Of a stretch of DNA of 64,000 nt, positions 42,753 to 50,561 are shown one piece after another. Every line of letters starts with the position of its first letter. The first letter of the stretch is position 1. The notes beneath the pieces are model-generated. The model did no database searches, was not told where the DNA came from, and saw only the letters and a program-made list of their open reading frames with translations. Both the position numbers and the translations under genes were made by a program. The stretch covers positions 1 to 64,000 of the forward strand of contig NZ_SPQZ01000010.1 of NCBI RefSeq assembly GCF_004570845.1. Reading direction: 5' to 3'. This stretch comes from Orlajensenia leifsoniae (GTDB lineage: Bacteria > Actinomycetota > Actinomycetes > Actinomycetales > Microbacteriaceae).

Positions 42753-43712
42753 ATGACCGTCATCACCCCGGCACTCGAGCAGGCCTTCGTCGATGCGACC
42801 CGGGTGGCCGCCCGCGCCGTGCATCCGCTGGTCGGATCCGGCGACAAGGACGCCGTCGACTCTGCGGCCGTCGTCGCGCTGCGCGGCGCCCTCGACGGAG
42901 TCGACGTCGATGGGCGCGTCGTGGTGGGCGAGGGCGAGAAGGATGCGGCTCCGATGCTCTTCGTGGGGGAGATGTTCGGTGCGGCACCTGCGGCTGTGGC
43001 AGACGCGTCCGCGGCATCCGTTGCCGCCGTAGACATCGCGGTCGACCCCGTCGACGGAACCCGCTCGGCCGCAGCTGGAGTCCCCGGAGCCATCGTCGTG
43101 CTCGCCGTCGCCCCACGCGGCGCGCTGCTCGACCTCGGCCCCGCCTACTACCTGCAGAAGCTGGTGTCGTGGGTTCCGGATGCCGCACGCTCGCTCGACG
43201 AGCCCGTCGCCATCACCCTCGAGCGCCTCTCAGTACGCACGGGCCGCCCCATCTCCGGCCTGACGGTGGCCGTGCAGGAGCGACCGCGGAACGCCGCGTT
43301 CGCGGCGGATGCCGCAGCCGCCGGCGCCCGCGTGGAGCTGTTCGCCGACGGAGACGTCGAGCGCGCCTTCCGAGGACTGCTGCCCGGAGGCGACATCGAT
43401 CTGCTGCTCGGAATCGGCGGTGCCCCCGAGGGCGTCATCACCGCCGCGGCCGCCCGCATGCTCGGCGGCACGATGCTCGCCCGCTTCGCTCCGCAGAGCT
43501 CGTCGGAGGCGGAGCGTCTCAGTGCGGCCGGTCTCGACTCCGGTCGCACCTACGATCGCGATGAGCTGTGCTCCGCCGACGCATTCGTGGTCGTCAGCTC
43601 GGTCACCGGCATCGACCTGGGCGAGGGTGCCCGACTCGTGCCGGTGTCGTCCGCGGGCGTCGTGCACACCTGGACGCTCGGCGCCGACGGTACGACGGTG
43701 TCGCTGGGCTGA
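42753..43712 (+). CDS. class II fructose-1,6-bisphosphatase paralogue (GlpX-like)
   Basis: The 319-residue protein is clearly GlpX-family: VGSGDKDAVDSAAVVALR, VVVGEGEKDAAPMLFVGE, the metal motif DIAVDPVDGTRS, and GIGGAPEGVITAAAARMLGG with the late catalytic Glu. All metal-binding acidic residues of the family appear kept. It differs from its neighbour (43927-44913) in many structural residues: it has GDKD instead of GEKN, and lacks the C-terminal RTESIVLRSHSG segment, ending instead with HTWTLGADGT. It may be a second FBPase or act on a related bisphosphate such as sedoheptulose-1,7-bisphosphate. Confidence 0.85.
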   Translation: MTVITPALEQAFVDATRVAARAVHPLVGSGDKDAVDSAAVVALRGALDGVDVDGRVVVGEGEKDAAPMLFVGEMFGAAPAAVADASAASVAAVDIAVDPVDGTRSAAAGVPGAIVVLAVAPRGALLDLGPAYYLQKLVSWVPDAARSLDEPVAITLERLSVRTGRPISGLTVAVQERPRNAAFAADAAAAGARVELFADGDVERAFRGLLPGGDIDLLLGIGGAPEGVITAAAARMLGGTMLARFAPQSSSEAERLSAAGLDSGRTYDRDELCSADAFVVVSSVTGIDLGEGARLVPVSSAGVVHTWTLGADGTTVSLG

Positions 43713-43774
43713 CGGCATCCGTGGCCGCGTCGATATTCACGCTTGGTAGTGCCGTCTTCGTGCTCAGTTTGGGA

Positions 43775-43788
43775 TCAAACGTTAACAT
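43775..43788 (+). promoter_or_regulatory. possible glpX promoter with AT-rich site
   Basis: TCAAACGTTAACA at 43775-43787 includes overlapping AACGTT and GTTAAC palindromes reminiscent of LacI-type operators. TAACAT at 43783-43788 fits TANNNT. The distance to the glpX ATG is about 140 nt, so the leader is long; I see nothing else definite in it. Confidence 0.35.
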
Positions 43789-43926
43789 CGGGCGATCTTT
43801 CGGCGACGGCTCGAGTTTTCGCCCGCTGGCCGATGAGGCCGGTGGCTAGGCTCGAAGAGGCGGTGACCTGCCGGTCGACCGCGGTCCGATGACGGGCCTT
43901 CAGCTTCGATGCGTCCGGGAGGACCC

Positions 43927-44913
43927 ATGAGCACCACGGAAACCGCCAGCCTCGATCAGCACCCCGATCGCAACCTCGCCCTCGAACTCGTGCGGGCCAC
44001 GGAGGCCGCATCGATCCGAGCCGTGCCGTGGATCGGCCGCGGCGAGAAGAACAGCGCCGACAAGGCCGCCGTCGACGCGATGCGCGCCTTCCTCGCCACC
44101 GTCAACTTCGACGGCCTCATCGTGATCGGCGAGGGCGAGAAGGACGAGGCGCCCATGCTCTTCAACGGCGAGCACGTCGGCAACGGCCGAGGCCCGGCCT
44201 GCGACATCGCCGTCGACCCGATCGACGGCACCAGCCTCACGGCCGCGGGTCGGCAGAACGCCCTCTCGGTCATCGCCGTCTCCGACCGGGGGACCATGCT
44301 CGACGCGTCATCCGTCTTCTACATGGACAAGATCGTCACGAACGCTGCCGGCGCCGGCGTCATCGACATCGAGCGCCCGATCGGCGACAACATCCGCGCG
44401 TTCGCGAAGGCGATCGGCAAGGACGTCGGCGAACTGCGCGTCGCCGTGCTCGATCGCCCGCGCCACGAGGGGCTCATCGCCGACATCCGTGCCGCTGGAG
44501 CCGGCACTCGCCTCATGCTCGACGGCGACGTCGCCGGCGGCATCAACGCCGCCCGCTACGAGTCGCGCATCGACATGTGCGTGGGCATCGGCGGCAGCCC
44601 CGAGGGCATCACGACGGCCGCGGCCATCAAGGCGCTCGGCGGATTCATGCAGACCAGGCTCGCCCCGCGCAACGACGAGGAGCGCGAGAAGGGCATCGCG
44701 GCCGGTCTCGACATGGACCGCACCTATGAGGCCGACGACCTGGTCGCCGGCAACAACACCATCTTCGTGGCCACGGGCGTGACCGACGGCGGCCTCGTCG
44801 CGGGCGTCAGCCGTCGTGGACCGACCCTGCGCACCGAATCGATCGTGCTGCGGTCGCACTCCGGCACGATCCGCCGTATCGTGGCCGACCACCTCGCCTC
44901 GAAGTGGCACTAG
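43927..44913 (+). CDS. glpX: class II fructose-1,6-bisphosphatase
   Basis: This is the canonical actinobacterial FBPase of gluconeogenesis. The 328-residue protein has IGRGEKNSADKAAVDAMR, VIGEGEKDEAPMLFNGE, DIAVDPIDGTSLTAAG, GIGGSPEGITTAAAIKALGG, and the ending RTESIVLRSHSGTIRRIVADH. ATG at 43927 has GGGAGGA 5 nt upstream, favouring it over an in-frame ATG at 43909. It lies 214 nt after its divergent paralogue. Confidence 0.95.
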   Translation: MSTTETASLDQHPDRNLALELVRATEAASIRAVPWIGRGEKNSADKAAVDAMRAFLATVNFDGLIVIGEGEKDEAPMLFNGEHVGNGRGPACDIAVDPIDGTSLTAAGRQNALSVIAVSDRGTMLDASSVFYMDKIVTNAAGAGVIDIERPIGDNIRAFAKAIGKDVGELRVAVLDRPRHEGLIADIRAAGAGTRLMLDGDVAGGINAARYESRIDMCVGIGGSPEGITTAAAIKALGGFMQTRLAPRNDEEREKGIAAGLDMDRTYEADDLVAGNNTIFVATGVTDGGLVAGVSRRGPTLRTESIVLRSHSGTIRRIVADHLASKWH

Positions 44914-45020
44914 CGGGCGCATCGGTGTCCGTTCATCACTGCCGCAGGTCGGTGGCTCTGTGTAGCGTGGAGGCGTAGCGCTCGCACTCAGCGCACACCA
45001 CGCTCGACGGGGGAACCGAC

Positions 45021-46421
45021 ATGGCGACGACGGATGCCGCGACGCGTCTTCCGCGCGCGCTGAAGCCCTTCGCCGATGGCCAGTACAGACTGCTCATCGT
45101 CGCGCTCACCTTCTCGCTGTTCAGCGGCGGGTGCTGGCTCGTGGCCTCGGTCTGGCAGGTGGTGCAGCTCGGCGGCAGCCCCGTCGACCTGTCGCTCGTC
45201 GCCGTCGGCGCGAGCGTGGGCCTGGTGCTGGCCGTCCTGTTCGGCGGGGTCGCAGCCGACCGCATCCCGCAGCGTCGCATCCTGCTCGCGTGCGAGAGCC
45301 TGCGCGGACTGGCCTTCGCGACAGCCGCCGTCCTCGCTCTCACCGGCACCATCGAGGTCTGGCATCTCGCCGTCATCGCCTTCGTGCTGGGAGTGGCCGA
45401 CGGGTTCTTCTACCCGGCCTACTCCGCCTGGCTGCCCGCGATCATCCCGGCCGACCAGCTGCTCGCTGCCAACGGCATCGAGGGCGTGCTGCGGCCGGCC
45501 GTGATGAATGCAGCAGGGCCCGCCGTGGCCAGTGGGCTCATCGCCATCTTCGCCCCGGGCCTGGCCTTCCTCGTGATCGCCGTGCTGCAGGTCGGCGCGG
45601 CCATCTCGTTGTACCTCATGCGCACGACTGCCGTGCGGCGCGACCTCGACGGTGAAGGAGGCGGCGAACGCAGGCACCTTCTCGTCGAGACCTTCCTCGA
45701 CCTGCGGTCCGGCTTCAGCTACATGGTGAAGACGCGCTGGCTGTTCGCCACCCTCATGTTCTCCATTCTGCTGATCCTGGTGATCATGGGACCGATCGAG
45801 GTGCTGCTGCCGTTCGCCGTGAAAGACCAGACCGGCGGGGGCGCGGGTGCGTTCGCACTGGCTCTCGCGGCCTTCGGCGTCGGCGGTGCCATCGGTTCGC
45901 TGACCGTCGCCTCCCTGAAGCTTCCGCGCCGCTACCTCACACTGATGATCCTCGGCTGGGGAGTCGGGTGCGCCCCACTCGCCGTCATCGGCTACACCAG
46001 CCAGCTCTGGGTCATGGTGATCGCCCTGCTCATCACGGGCTTCCTGTTCTCCGGCGCCAGCGTGGTCTGGGGCACCCTGCTGCAGCGGCGGGTTCCGCCG
46101 TCGATGCTCGGCCGTGTCTCCAGCCTCGACTTCTTCGTCTCGCTCGCCTTCATGCCCATCTCGATGGCGATCGCCGGACCCATCGGCGAGGCCATCGGCA
46201 TCGCCCCGGCCTTCCTGTTCGCAGGCCTCGTGCCGGTCGGTCTGGCGTTGGCCACGCTGCTCATCGCGCGGCTCGGGCCCGACGAGTTGGCGCATCCGTT
46301 GGACGACCTGCCCCCGGACGCCGACGGCGGAGATGAAGCCGTGACGGGTGCCGGTGCTGCGGCCGGATTCGACGCACCCTCCGATGAGGAGGCCGGACGT
46401 GAACGGCGGGCTGGCGGCTGA
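45021..46421 (+). CDS. MFS transporter (EntS-like)
   Basis: The 466-residue protein has 12 helices and the MFS_3 layout of enterobactin-exporter-like efflux proteins. An N-terminal LFSGGCWLVASVWQVVQLGG is followed by the helix 2-3 loop GGVAADRIPQRRILLACE and the YPAYSAWLPAIIPADQLLAANG motif common in the group. The C-terminal about 45 residues are acidic and Gly/Ala-rich. The substrate is unknown. Its 3' end overlaps the next gene by 23 nt. GGGGGAA precedes the ATG. Confidence 0.88.
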   Translation: MATTDAATRLPRALKPFADGQYRLLIVALTFSLFSGGCWLVASVWQVVQLGGSPVDLSLVAVGASVGLVLAVLFGGVAADRIPQRRILLACESLRGLAFATAAVLALTGTIEVWHLAVIAFVLGVADGFFYPAYSAWLPAIIPADQLLAANGIEGVLRPAVMNAAGPAVASGLIAIFAPGLAFLVIAVLQVGAAISLYLMRTTAVRRDLDGEGGGERRHLLVETFLDLRSGFSYMVKTRWLFATLMFSILLILVIMGPIEVLLPFAVKDQTGGGAGAFALALAAFGVGGAIGSLTVASLKLPRRYLTLMILGWGVGCAPLAVIGYTSQLWVMVIALLITGFLFSGASVVWGTLLQRRVPPSMLGRVSSLDFFVSLAFMPISMAIAGPIGEAIGIAPAFLFAGLVPVGLALATLLIARLGPDELAHPLDDLPPDADGGDEAVTGAGAAAGFDAPSDEEAGRERRAGG

Positions 46422-46899
46422 CGCACACCTGGTCGCTGAGATCCTCAGCGCAGCCGAGGGCGCCGCGCTCAGCACGGGTTCCCCTCGCATCGGGCCGGAA
46501 CACCTGCTGATCGGGTGCCTCACCACGGCGGATCCGTCTGCCAGGGCCGCGGTCGCCGCCGACGGGATCGACGACCGGGCGGTGCGTGCAGCGTTGGCGC
46601 GCGTTCTGGATCGAGCCGTGTTGACGGGCGCGGCTCCGGCTGCGACCTCTGCCTCGAACGATGCCGCTGATCCCGACGTACTCCTCGCGGGAAGTCCGCC
46701 GCTCGCGGAAGACGGCTCCGAGGTACTGCGTCGAGCGCGCGTGCTGTCTCGGATGCACCGACCGCGCGGCCTCCAGTCAGCCGACGTGCTCGTGGCTGTA
46801 GCGGAGCTGGAGGACGGCACCGCTCGTGCTGTGCTCGACGAACTGAGCGTCGATCGGCAGCGGCTGTTCGACTTCCGCGACTGGGCCGCCGGGCGCTGA
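46399..46899 (+). CDS. stand-alone Clp N-terminal domain protein
   Basis: GTG at 46399 has GAGGAGG 6 nt upstream and lies inside the end of the MFS gene. The 166-residue protein has the first Clp_N repeat (HLVAEILSAAEGAALSTGSP, then RIGPEHLLIGCLTTAD) and a degenerate second one (EVLRRARVLSRMHRPRGLQS, then DVLVAVAEL). It has no AAA+ domain. Free Clp-N proteins such as ClpC-N-like adaptors can bind substrates or modulate ClpC; its role here is inference. The coupling to a transporter is odd. Confidence 0.75.
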   Translation: MNGGLAADAHLVAEILSAAEGAALSTGSPRIGPEHLLIGCLTTADPSARAAVAADGIDDRAVRAALARVLDRAVLTGAAPAATSASNDAADPDVLLAGSPPLAEDGSEVLRRARVLSRMHRPRGLQSADVLVAVAELEDGTARAVLDELSVDRQRLFDFRDWAAGR

Positions 46900-46934
46900 C
46901 CGCCGACGCTGGAGCTGGGGTCGAGGCCGGAGTC

Positions 46935-46967
46935 GAGGCCGGCGCCGGAGCGCAGGACGCCGGCCTC
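46935..46967. terminator. convergent terminator between the Clp-N gene and rmuC
   Basis: GAGGCCGGCG and CGCCGGCCTC form a perfect 10-bp stem with a 13-nt loop, in the 78-nt gap between two convergent stops. It is probably bidirectional. Confidence 0.65.
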
Positions 46968-46977
46968 GTGCTGCCCG

Positions 46978-48381
46978 TCAGATCGAGCGGATCTCCTCGT
47001 CGATCTCGGCGAGCTGCTCGGTGACGCGGGCTGCCTCGAGTTCGCCGACGAGCTCGAACGCCGTCAGTTCGCGGGGGCTTTCCTCGATGGGGGTGAGAGG
47101 TGCGAAGACCTTCGTCTCGTCGAGCGCACCGAGCTTGCGGGCCGTCGGAAGCACGCGGCTCTCGAGCGAACCGACGAAGGTGTTGTAGTCCTTGACCGTG
47201 CGCTCGATGGTGCGGCCCAGCTTCTCGATCTGGGTGGCCGTGGTCGAGAGCCTGGAGTACAGCTCGCGGCTGAGGTCGAAGAGGGTCTTCGCCTCGTTCG
47301 TCAGCACGTCCTGCTGCCAGCTGAACGCGACGGTCTTGAGCACGGACCAGAGCGTGACCGGGGAGGCCAGCGCGACGCGCTTGCTGAAGGCGAACTCCAT
47401 GATCGACGGGTCTGCTTCGAGGGCGCTCGAGACCAGCGATTCACTGGGGATGAACGCGATCACCAGTTCGGGCGAGGACTCGAGGCCGTTCCAGTAGGTC
47501 TTGCTGCCGAGTGTGGTGATGTGGTCGCGCACGGCCTTGACGTGGTCTTTGAGCTTGGCCTCGCGCTGCGCTCCCTCGGCGCCGGTCGCTGTCGCGGGGA
47601 TCTGGCTGGCCTCGAGGTAAGCGTTGAACGGCACCTTGGCGTCGACGGCGATGTTCTTGCCGCCGGGCAGGTGGATGACCATGTCGGGCCGGCCGGCGCC
47701 GGCATCCGTCGAGATGCTCGCCTGGGTGTCGAAGTCGACCCGCTCGATGAGGCCGGCCGCCTCGACGACGCTGCGCAGTTGGGTCTCGCCCCAGACGCCG
47801 CGCGTGCTGTTGGACCGCAGCGCGGATGCGAGGGTCTCGGCGGTGGAGCGGAGGCGCTCCTCGGACTCGCTCGCCTGGCGCAGCTGCTGCGACAGCTCGC
47901 CGTGCTGCAGGCTGCGCTGGGTCTCGAGCTCGGTGACCTTGAGCTGCATCTCGGACAACGTCTGCTTGACCGGGGCGAGGGCCTGGAGGACCTTGCTCTC
48001 GGCCTTCTCGCGGTCTTCGCGGGCCTGCTGCTCTGTGCGGTGCTGCTCGACGACCTCGCGGTACTGCGACTGCGCTGCGCCGATCTGCTCGCGCAGACCC
48101 ATCACCGTCGCGTCCATGGCGGCGAGCTGGGCGCGCAACTCTGACTGCACGGCGTGCTCGGAGGAACGGATCTCGGCCTGCACGGCCAACTCGGCCGCGC
48201 GCACCTCGGCCAGCTGCGCCTGGTGACGCATCTCGACGACGGCGGGGTCCTCGACGATCACGCCGGACTGCGCGGCAGCCTCACGGGCCGCCGCAGCGCG
48301 GCGCTGCAGCAGGAACGCCGTCGCGAGGGCGCCGAGCGCGATGCCGACGACGAGGCCGATGATCAGTCCGAGGATGTCCAT
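46978..48381 (-). CDS. rmuC: DNA recombination protein RmuC
   Basis: RmuC limits recombination at inverted repeats. The 467-residue protein (ATG at 48381) has an N-terminal anchor helix (ILGLIIGLVVGIALGALATAFLL), a long coiled coil (about 30-190) and the RmuC nuclease-like domain. The domain shows RGVWGETQLRSVVEAAGL, DMVIHLPGGKNIAVDAKVPF, VIAFIPSESLVSSAL and LASPVTLWSVLKTVAFSWQQ. The upstream continuation of this frame is the antisense of the intergenic region and exonuclease gene. It is interesting that palindromic element E lies just upstream of it. Confidence 0.93.
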   Translation of the reverse strand: MDILGLIIGLVVGIALGALATAFLLQRRAAAAREAAAQSGVIVEDPAVVEMRHQAQLAEVRAAELAVQAEIRSSEHAVQSELRAQLAAMDATVMGLREQIGAAQSQYREVVEQHRTEQQAREDREKAESKVLQALAPVKQTLSEMQLKVTELETQRSLQHGELSQQLRQASESEERLRSTAETLASALRSNSTRGVWGETQLRSVVEAAGLIERVDFDTQASISTDAGAGRPDMVIHLPGGKNIAVDAKVPFNAYLEASQIPATATGAEGAQREAKLKDHVKAVRDHITTLGSKTYWNGLESSPELVIAFIPSESLVSSALEADPSIMEFAFSKRVALASPVTLWSVLKTVAFSWQQDVLTNEAKTLFDLSRELYSRLSTTATQIEKLGRTIERTVKDYNTFVGSLESRVLPTARKLGALDETKVFAPLTPIEESPRELTAFELVGELEAARVTEQLAEIDEEIRSI

Positions 48382-48462
48382 GGCTCCAGTGTCGCCTGCC
48401 CCGCCGACACTCTGCGTTCGCCGGCCCGCGAGCCGCGGCATCCGCTGCCGCGAAGCCTGCGA

Positions 48463-48533
48463 GAACAGGCCGAAGCGGTGAAAACAGGTCGAATCGGCCT
48501 GTTCCGGAGCGGGTCGTGCGATCGGGCCTGTTT
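48463..48533. repeat. intergenic palindromic element E
   Basis: GAACAGGCCGA (48463-48473) has a perfect inverted copy TCGGCCTGTTC (48494-48504). A second pair, AAACAGG (48482-48488) and CCTGTTT (48527-48533), interleaves with it, so two direct and two inverted copies of AACAGG lie in 71 nt. It occupies the gap between rmuC and the exonuclease gene. I see no other signal there. Confidence 0.7.
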
Positions 48534-48575
48534 CCAGGCGCGCGCACGTCGCGTGCGGCTGAAACGAGCGTCGAG

Positions 48576-49193
48576 CTACGCCAGCGCCATCGGGCCGTGC
48601 GTCGCTGCCTTCGCGGCCGTGGCGACGGGGCCGATGGCGCCGAACCTGACGCCGACCACCTTCGCGAGGGCGTCCATGTCGTCGACTCCGTGGCGTGCGG
48701 CCGCGTCGATCATGATGTGCGCGCACGCCTCGGCGTCGGCCAGGGCGTCGTGGTGCGTGAAGCCCTCGAAGCCCGCGGCCATCGCGGCCACAGGCAGGCG
48801 GTACGAGTCGAGCGAGTAGGTCTTGCGTGCCACCTGCAGGCTGCAGAGGTAGCGGAAGTCGGGCACAGCGGAACCAACGAACGTGGACGCGGCCTTGATG
48901 ACGCCCATGTCGAAGCCGGCGTTGTGCGCCACGAGCACGTCGCCCTCGGCGAAGGCGAGCAGGTCGGGGAGCTGGTCGCCCCACTCGAACGCGTCGGCGC
49001 ACTGCTCGGGCTGGATGCCGTGGATGCGGATGTTCCACTCGTTGAACTCGTCGTGGGGGAACGGCGGGCGGATGAACCAGCCCACGCGTTCGACGACCTT
49101 GCCGTCGCGCACCTTGGTCATGCCGACGGAGCACGCCGAGACGTTCGATCCGTTGGCGGTCTCGAAGTCGATCGCGGTGAAGTTCACTGGCAC
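48576..49193 (-). CDS. DnaQ-like 3'-5' exonuclease
   Basis: GTG at 49193 gives 205 residues starting right before Exo I (FTAIDFETANG with Asp and Glu). Exo II is LVAHNAGFDMGVIK and Exo III FTHHDALADAEACAHIM with the His-Asp pair, i.e. a DEDDh nuclease. The C-terminal 40 residues contain FGAIGPVA and end in an Ala-rich stretch, not a clear BRCT domain. A second GTG at 49187 is possible. Such proteins act in proofreading or RNA/DNA end trimming; the exact substrate is unknown. Confidence 0.88.
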   Translation of the reverse strand: MPVNFTAIDFETANGSNVSACSVGMTKVRDGKVVERVGWFIRPPFPHDEFNEWNIRIHGIQPEQCADAFEWGDQLPDLLAFAEGDVLVAHNAGFDMGVIKAASTFVGSAVPDFRYLCSLQVARKTYSLDSYRLPVAAMAAGFEGFTHHDALADAEACAHIMIDAAARHGVDDMDALAKVVGVRFGAIGPVATAAKAATHGPMALA

Positions 49194-49276
49194 CCTGCCA
49201 TCGTTACACGCTCCGCCGACACGGCCAGCACCGGCGGCGGCCTGTCGGCAGGAGCCTGCCCGAGACTGATGCCGCA

Positions 49277-49317
49277 GACGGATGCCGCCGAGGGAATGGC
49301 CGGCTGCGGCATCCGTC
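49277..49317. terminator. hairpin built from GGATGCCG octamers
   Basis: GACGGATGCCG and CGGCATCCGTC are perfect 11-bp arms around a 19-nt loop. TAGGGT at about 49354-49359 may be the -10 of the HAD gene. Confidence 0.5.
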
Positions 49318-49411
49318 ACCCGTCGTTCAGACTGATGTCAGCGGGCGGTCGTAGGGTGATCGCACCCGGTCTCCCGGCCCCGCCGGAAGAAGGGGAGAGA
49401 CAGGAGCTGCA

Positions 49412-50173
49412 GTGCATCCAGACCACGGTGATCGCCTCATCGAGACCCTGTTCCTCGACCTCGACGGAACGATGCTCGACTGGAGTCGGCTGCGCGAGGC
49501 CATCAGGTCCACCTGCGAGGGGCTGTCCGCGGCGCACCCCCGGCTCGACGCACTCGAGATCGAGAAGGTCAACGATTCCGTCTGGGACACGTACTGGCCC
49601 GAGATCGAGCTCGACTGGTATCGCGGCGATCTCGACAACGACGAGCTCGGACTCGAGGCCTGGCGGCGCACCTTCGAGCAGTTCGGGCTGCACGACGCCG
49701 AGCTGTTGCAGGCGACGACGGATGCCTATCACCGGGCCGAGCGCGGCGGGCACACCCTGTTCGACGACGTCGTCGACACCCTCGCCGAGGCGCGCGCGGC
49801 CGGCATCACGCTCGCCGTCGTGACCAACGGACCCACCGGGGCGCAGCGCGCGAAGCTCGAGGCCCTCGGCATCGAGAACAGCTTCGACGCCGTCTTCGTC
49901 TCGGGCGAAGTCGGAGCGGCCAAGCCCGACCGCGCCATCTTCGACCACGCGCTGGCCGAGCTCGACGCAGACCCAGCCACCGCCTGGCACGTGGGCGACC
50001 TGCTCGACAAAGACGTGGCCGGGGCTCAGGCCGCCGGCATCCGGGGCATCTGGCTCAACCGGCTCGACGAGACGGCGGGTGCGACGGATGCCGTTCCCGA
50101 CCTCGAGATCACCTCGTTGCGCGAACTGCTGCCCGCCCTGCAGCTGCCTGCCCGCAGCGGAGCACGCTCGTGA
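49412..50173 (+). CDS. HAD family hydrolase
   Basis: The 253-residue protein is a phosphatase of the haloacid dehalogenase superfamily. Motif I is FLDLDGTMLDW near residues 14-24, motif II VVTNGPTGAQR near 143, motif III Lys in GAAKPDRAIF near 172, and motif IV HVGDLLDKDVAGAQAAG near 195. A helical C1 cap lies between motifs I and II, which fits small phosphosugar or pyrimidine-nucleotide phosphatases (YjjG-like). GTG at 49412 has AGGAG upstream. The next gene overlaps by 4 nt. Confidence 0.9.
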   Translation: MHPDHGDRLIETLFLDLDGTMLDWSRLREAIRSTCEGLSAAHPRLDALEIEKVNDSVWDTYWPEIELDWYRGDLDNDELGLEAWRRTFEQFGLHDAELLQATTDAYHRAERGGHTLFDDVVDTLAEARAAGITLAVVTNGPTGAQRAKLEALGIENSFDAVFVSGEVGAAKPDRAIFDHALAELDADPATAWHVGDLLDKDVAGAQAAGIRGIWLNRLDETAGATDAVPDLEITSLRELLPALQLPARSGARS

Positions 50174-50496
50174 ACGCGCTGCCCGGCCCGGTCGATGCGT
50201 TCTTCGAAGCGACGAACGCCGGCGACGTCGATCGTTTCGTCGAAGCCTTCGCGGCCGACGGTGTGATCGACGACTGGGGGCGCACCTTCGCAGGCCACGA
50301 CGGCGTTCGCCAGTGGACCCAGGGCGAGTCCATCGGCGTCGAGCAGACCTTCGAGGTCACGAGCTTCCGCATCGAGGGACGCACGGTGGTGGTGATGGCC
50401 GACGTCGGCGGCAACGGCTTCACCGGCCCATCGACGTTCACGTTCGACCTCACCGATGACGGCTCCGCCATCGAGCGGATGGTCATCACGGCGTAG
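50170..50496 (+). CDS. SnoaL-like/NTF2-fold protein
   Basis: The 108-residue protein has the NTF2-like pattern of SnoaL_2 proteins: VDAFFEATNAGDVDRFVEAFAADGVIDDWGR, HDGVRQWT and TFTFDLTDDGSAIERMVI. Such proteins are isomerases, hydrolases or ligand binders; no specific activity can be named. GTG at 50170 overlaps the HAD stop (GTGA), so they are translated together and may act on related small molecules. Confidence 0.82.
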   Translation: MNALPGPVDAFFEATNAGDVDRFVEAFAADGVIDDWGRTFAGHDGVRQWTQGESIGVEQTFEVTSFRIEGRTVVVMADVGGNGFTGPSTFTFDLTDDGSAIERMVITA

Positions 50497-50547
50497 CGGC
50501 CCTGGCGGGCGCATCCGCTCCCGGAACCCGCGTGCACCCGCGACCGG

Positions 50548-50561
50548 TACGATTGACCCCC
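50548..50561 (+). promoter_or_regulatory. predicted leaderless promoter of ychF
   Basis: TACGAT at 50548-50553 lies 8 nt before the GTG at 50562; no ribosome-binding site is visible. Confidence 0.5.

Noticed and set aside
43775-43788. A definite LacI-type operator upstream of glpX
   Set aside because: Only the central AACGTT is symmetrical and no LacI gene is adjacent, so it is listed just as a possible promoter region.
44988-46820. A 610-codon minus-strand frame antisense to the MFS gene and the Clp-N gene
   Set aside because: Its composition is repetitive Asp/Glu/Gly/Arg without domains, and the opposite frame encodes a clear 12-helix transporter.
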